Assembly (NCBI GenBank): GCA_963735445.1
Contig: CAVTLC010000003.1
Span: 186,001 to 250,000 of the forward strand
From: AP-15 sp963735445
GTDB taxonomy: Bacteria > Pseudomonadota > Alphaproteobacteria > ATCC43930 > CGMCC-115725
Direction of reading: 5' to 3'
DNA: 64,000 bases
The notes under the pieces are model-generated. The model was not told where the DNA came from. It saw only the letters and a program-made list of their open reading frames with translations, and did not search any database. Positions 63,224 through 64,000 of the stretch are shown here, one piece after another (within the stretch, counting starts at the first letter, position 1; every line of letters begins with the position of its first letter). Both the position numbers and the translations under genes were made by a program.

Positions 63224-64000
63224 ATGACGCGGAAGCTCTTCGGCACTGACGGGATCCGCGGAACTGCAAATATTGAGCCGATGACGCCCGAAACGGCGCT
63301 AAAGGTGGCGATCGCTGTCGGCGAATGCTTTAAAAATGGGGCGCACAAGCATCTTGTCGTAATTGGCAAAGACACCCGTCTTTCAGGATACATGCTCGAA
63401 CCGGCGCTGACCGCCGGGTTTGTGACGATGGGCATGGATGTCGTGCTGGTCGGGCCATTGCCGACGCCAGCGATCGCGATGCTGACCCGCAGTCTGCGGG
63501 CGGATATCGGGGTCGTCCTTTCCGCCTCGCATAACCCTTATGGGGATAACGGCATCAAGCTGTTCGGCCGCGACGGCTACAAACTCTCGGACGAAATCGA
63601 GCGCAAGATCGAGGCGGCGCTTGCCAAGGGACCGAGCCGGCGGGCCAGCCCATCCGAACTCGGGCGGGTCAAGCGGCTCGAAGATGCCGGCGGCCGCTAC
63701 ATCGAATTTGTCAAGCAGAGCTTCCCGCGCGGCTTGCGGCTCGACGGATTGCGCATCGTCGTCGATTGCGCGCATGGCGCCGCTTACAAGGTCGCGCCGA
63801 CCGTGTTCTGGGAACTCGGCGCCGAAGTATTTTCGCTCGGCGTCAGTCCCGATGGTCTCAACATCAACCGGGAATGCGGCGCGCTGGCCCCCGAACAGAT
63901 GCGCCGCGAGGTGCTTGCTCGCCGCGCCGATATCGGCATAGCGCTCGATGGCGACGCCGACCGATTGATCGTCGCCGACGAGCACGGGACAATCCTCGAT
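63224..64000 (+). CDS. glmM: phosphoglucosamine mutase (3' end outside window)
   Basis: GlmM converts glucosamine-6-phosphate to glucosamine-1-phosphate for peptidoglycan and lipopolysaccharide. The visible 259 codons start M-T-R-K-L-F-G-T-D-G-I-R-G-T-A. They contain the phosphorylated-Ser loop V-L-S-A-S-H-N-P-Y-G-D-N-G and a metal-binding D-G-D-A-D-R-L near the right edge. The frame is open to base 64000. The folP gene that often sits between ftsH and glmM is absent; only about 155 bases separate the two. Confidence 0.96.
   Translation, partial: MTRKLFGTDGIRGTANIEPMTPETALKVAIAVGECFKNGAHKHLVVIGKDTRLSGYMLEPALTAGFVTMGMDVVLVGPLPTPAIAMLTRSLRADIGVVLSASHNPYGDNGIKLFGRDGYKLSDEIERKIEAALAKGPSRRASPSELGRVKRLEDAGGRYIEFVKQSFPRGLRLDGLRIVVDCAHGAAYKVAPTVFWELGAEVFSLGVSPDGLNINRECGALAPEQMRREVLARRADIGIALDGDADRLIVADEHGTILD

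Overview
The window looks like a chromosomal segment of a GC-rich alphaproteobacterium. The evidence is gene content and gene order: a 14-subunit-type complex I (nuo) operon running into birA-coaX-rnj-mce-DUF1467; rpoZ-rsh-acpS-lepB-rnc; zapA followed by a 6S-like RNA, a YmdB-type phosphoesterase, YebC and ruvCAB; and tolQRAB-pal-cpoB-tilS-ftsH-glmM. Ubiquinone hydroxylase Coq7, many GTG/TTG starts and frequent ATGA stop/start overlaps fit the same group. I cannot name a genus from the sequence alone. I saw no tRNA or rRNA gene, CRISPR array, transposase or prophage gene.

Layout. 1-11.6 kb: nuoE (cut by the left edge) to nuoN. 11.6-16.2 kb: biotin ligase, pantothenate kinase III, RNase J, methylmalonyl-CoA epimerase, DUF1467, Tag glycosylase. 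16.3-19.8 kb: the most distinctive locus, a RiPP cluster of the GRRM type. It has two exported Trp-rich precursor peptides, a radical SAM/SPASM maturase, a secreted protein of unknown function translationally coupled to it, and a lytic transglycosylase-like protein. 20-23.6 kb: MFS transporter, SDR, Rieske oxygenase. 23.8-28.2 kb: a Zur-like regulator divergent from a metal/copper module (DUF2946, outer-membrane protein, CopC, CopD fused to cytochrome c). 28.3-33.2 kb, minus strand: rnc, lepB, acpS, rsh, rpoZ. 33.7-37.8 kb, minus strand: coq7, dsbB, an ABC exporter and a second transglycosylase paralogue. 37.9-42.2 kb: AroQ-like protein, Gfo/Idh/MocA oxidoreductase, 2-hydroxyacid dehydrogenase, two small membrane proteins, a VOC dioxygenase. 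42.6-44.8 kb: a cassette of very small genes with two cold-shock proteins, ribosomal protein S21 and two copies of a 64-residue unknown protein. 45-49.4 kb: NCS1 permease and tandem NHL-repeat proteins. 49.5-64 kb: cell division, 6S RNA, RuvABC, Tol-Pal, TilS, FtsH and the start of glmM.

Radical SAM locus. Both precursors carry a signal-peptide-like N terminus, a shared conserved leader segment and a C-terminal core with eight W-x-N triplets each. W-x-N is the aromatic-X-Asn motif that GrrM/OscB-type enzymes are known to convert into three-residue cyclophanes. The second core has several W-x-N triplets with no spacer, which would give a nearly continuous chain of rings. The neighbouring secreted protein and peptidoglycan-cleaving-type protein point to an envelope role; that is inference.

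Sequence quality. At least seven otherwise intact genes contain a single-base frameshift: nuoG, DUF1467, grrM, zur, the first NHL copy, cpoB and tilS. An eighth junction (outer-membrane protein/CopC) may also be affected. Several are normally essential, and six of the seven look like one extra base. I read most of these as consensus errors of the assembly, not gene decay, and annotate the genes across the shifts.
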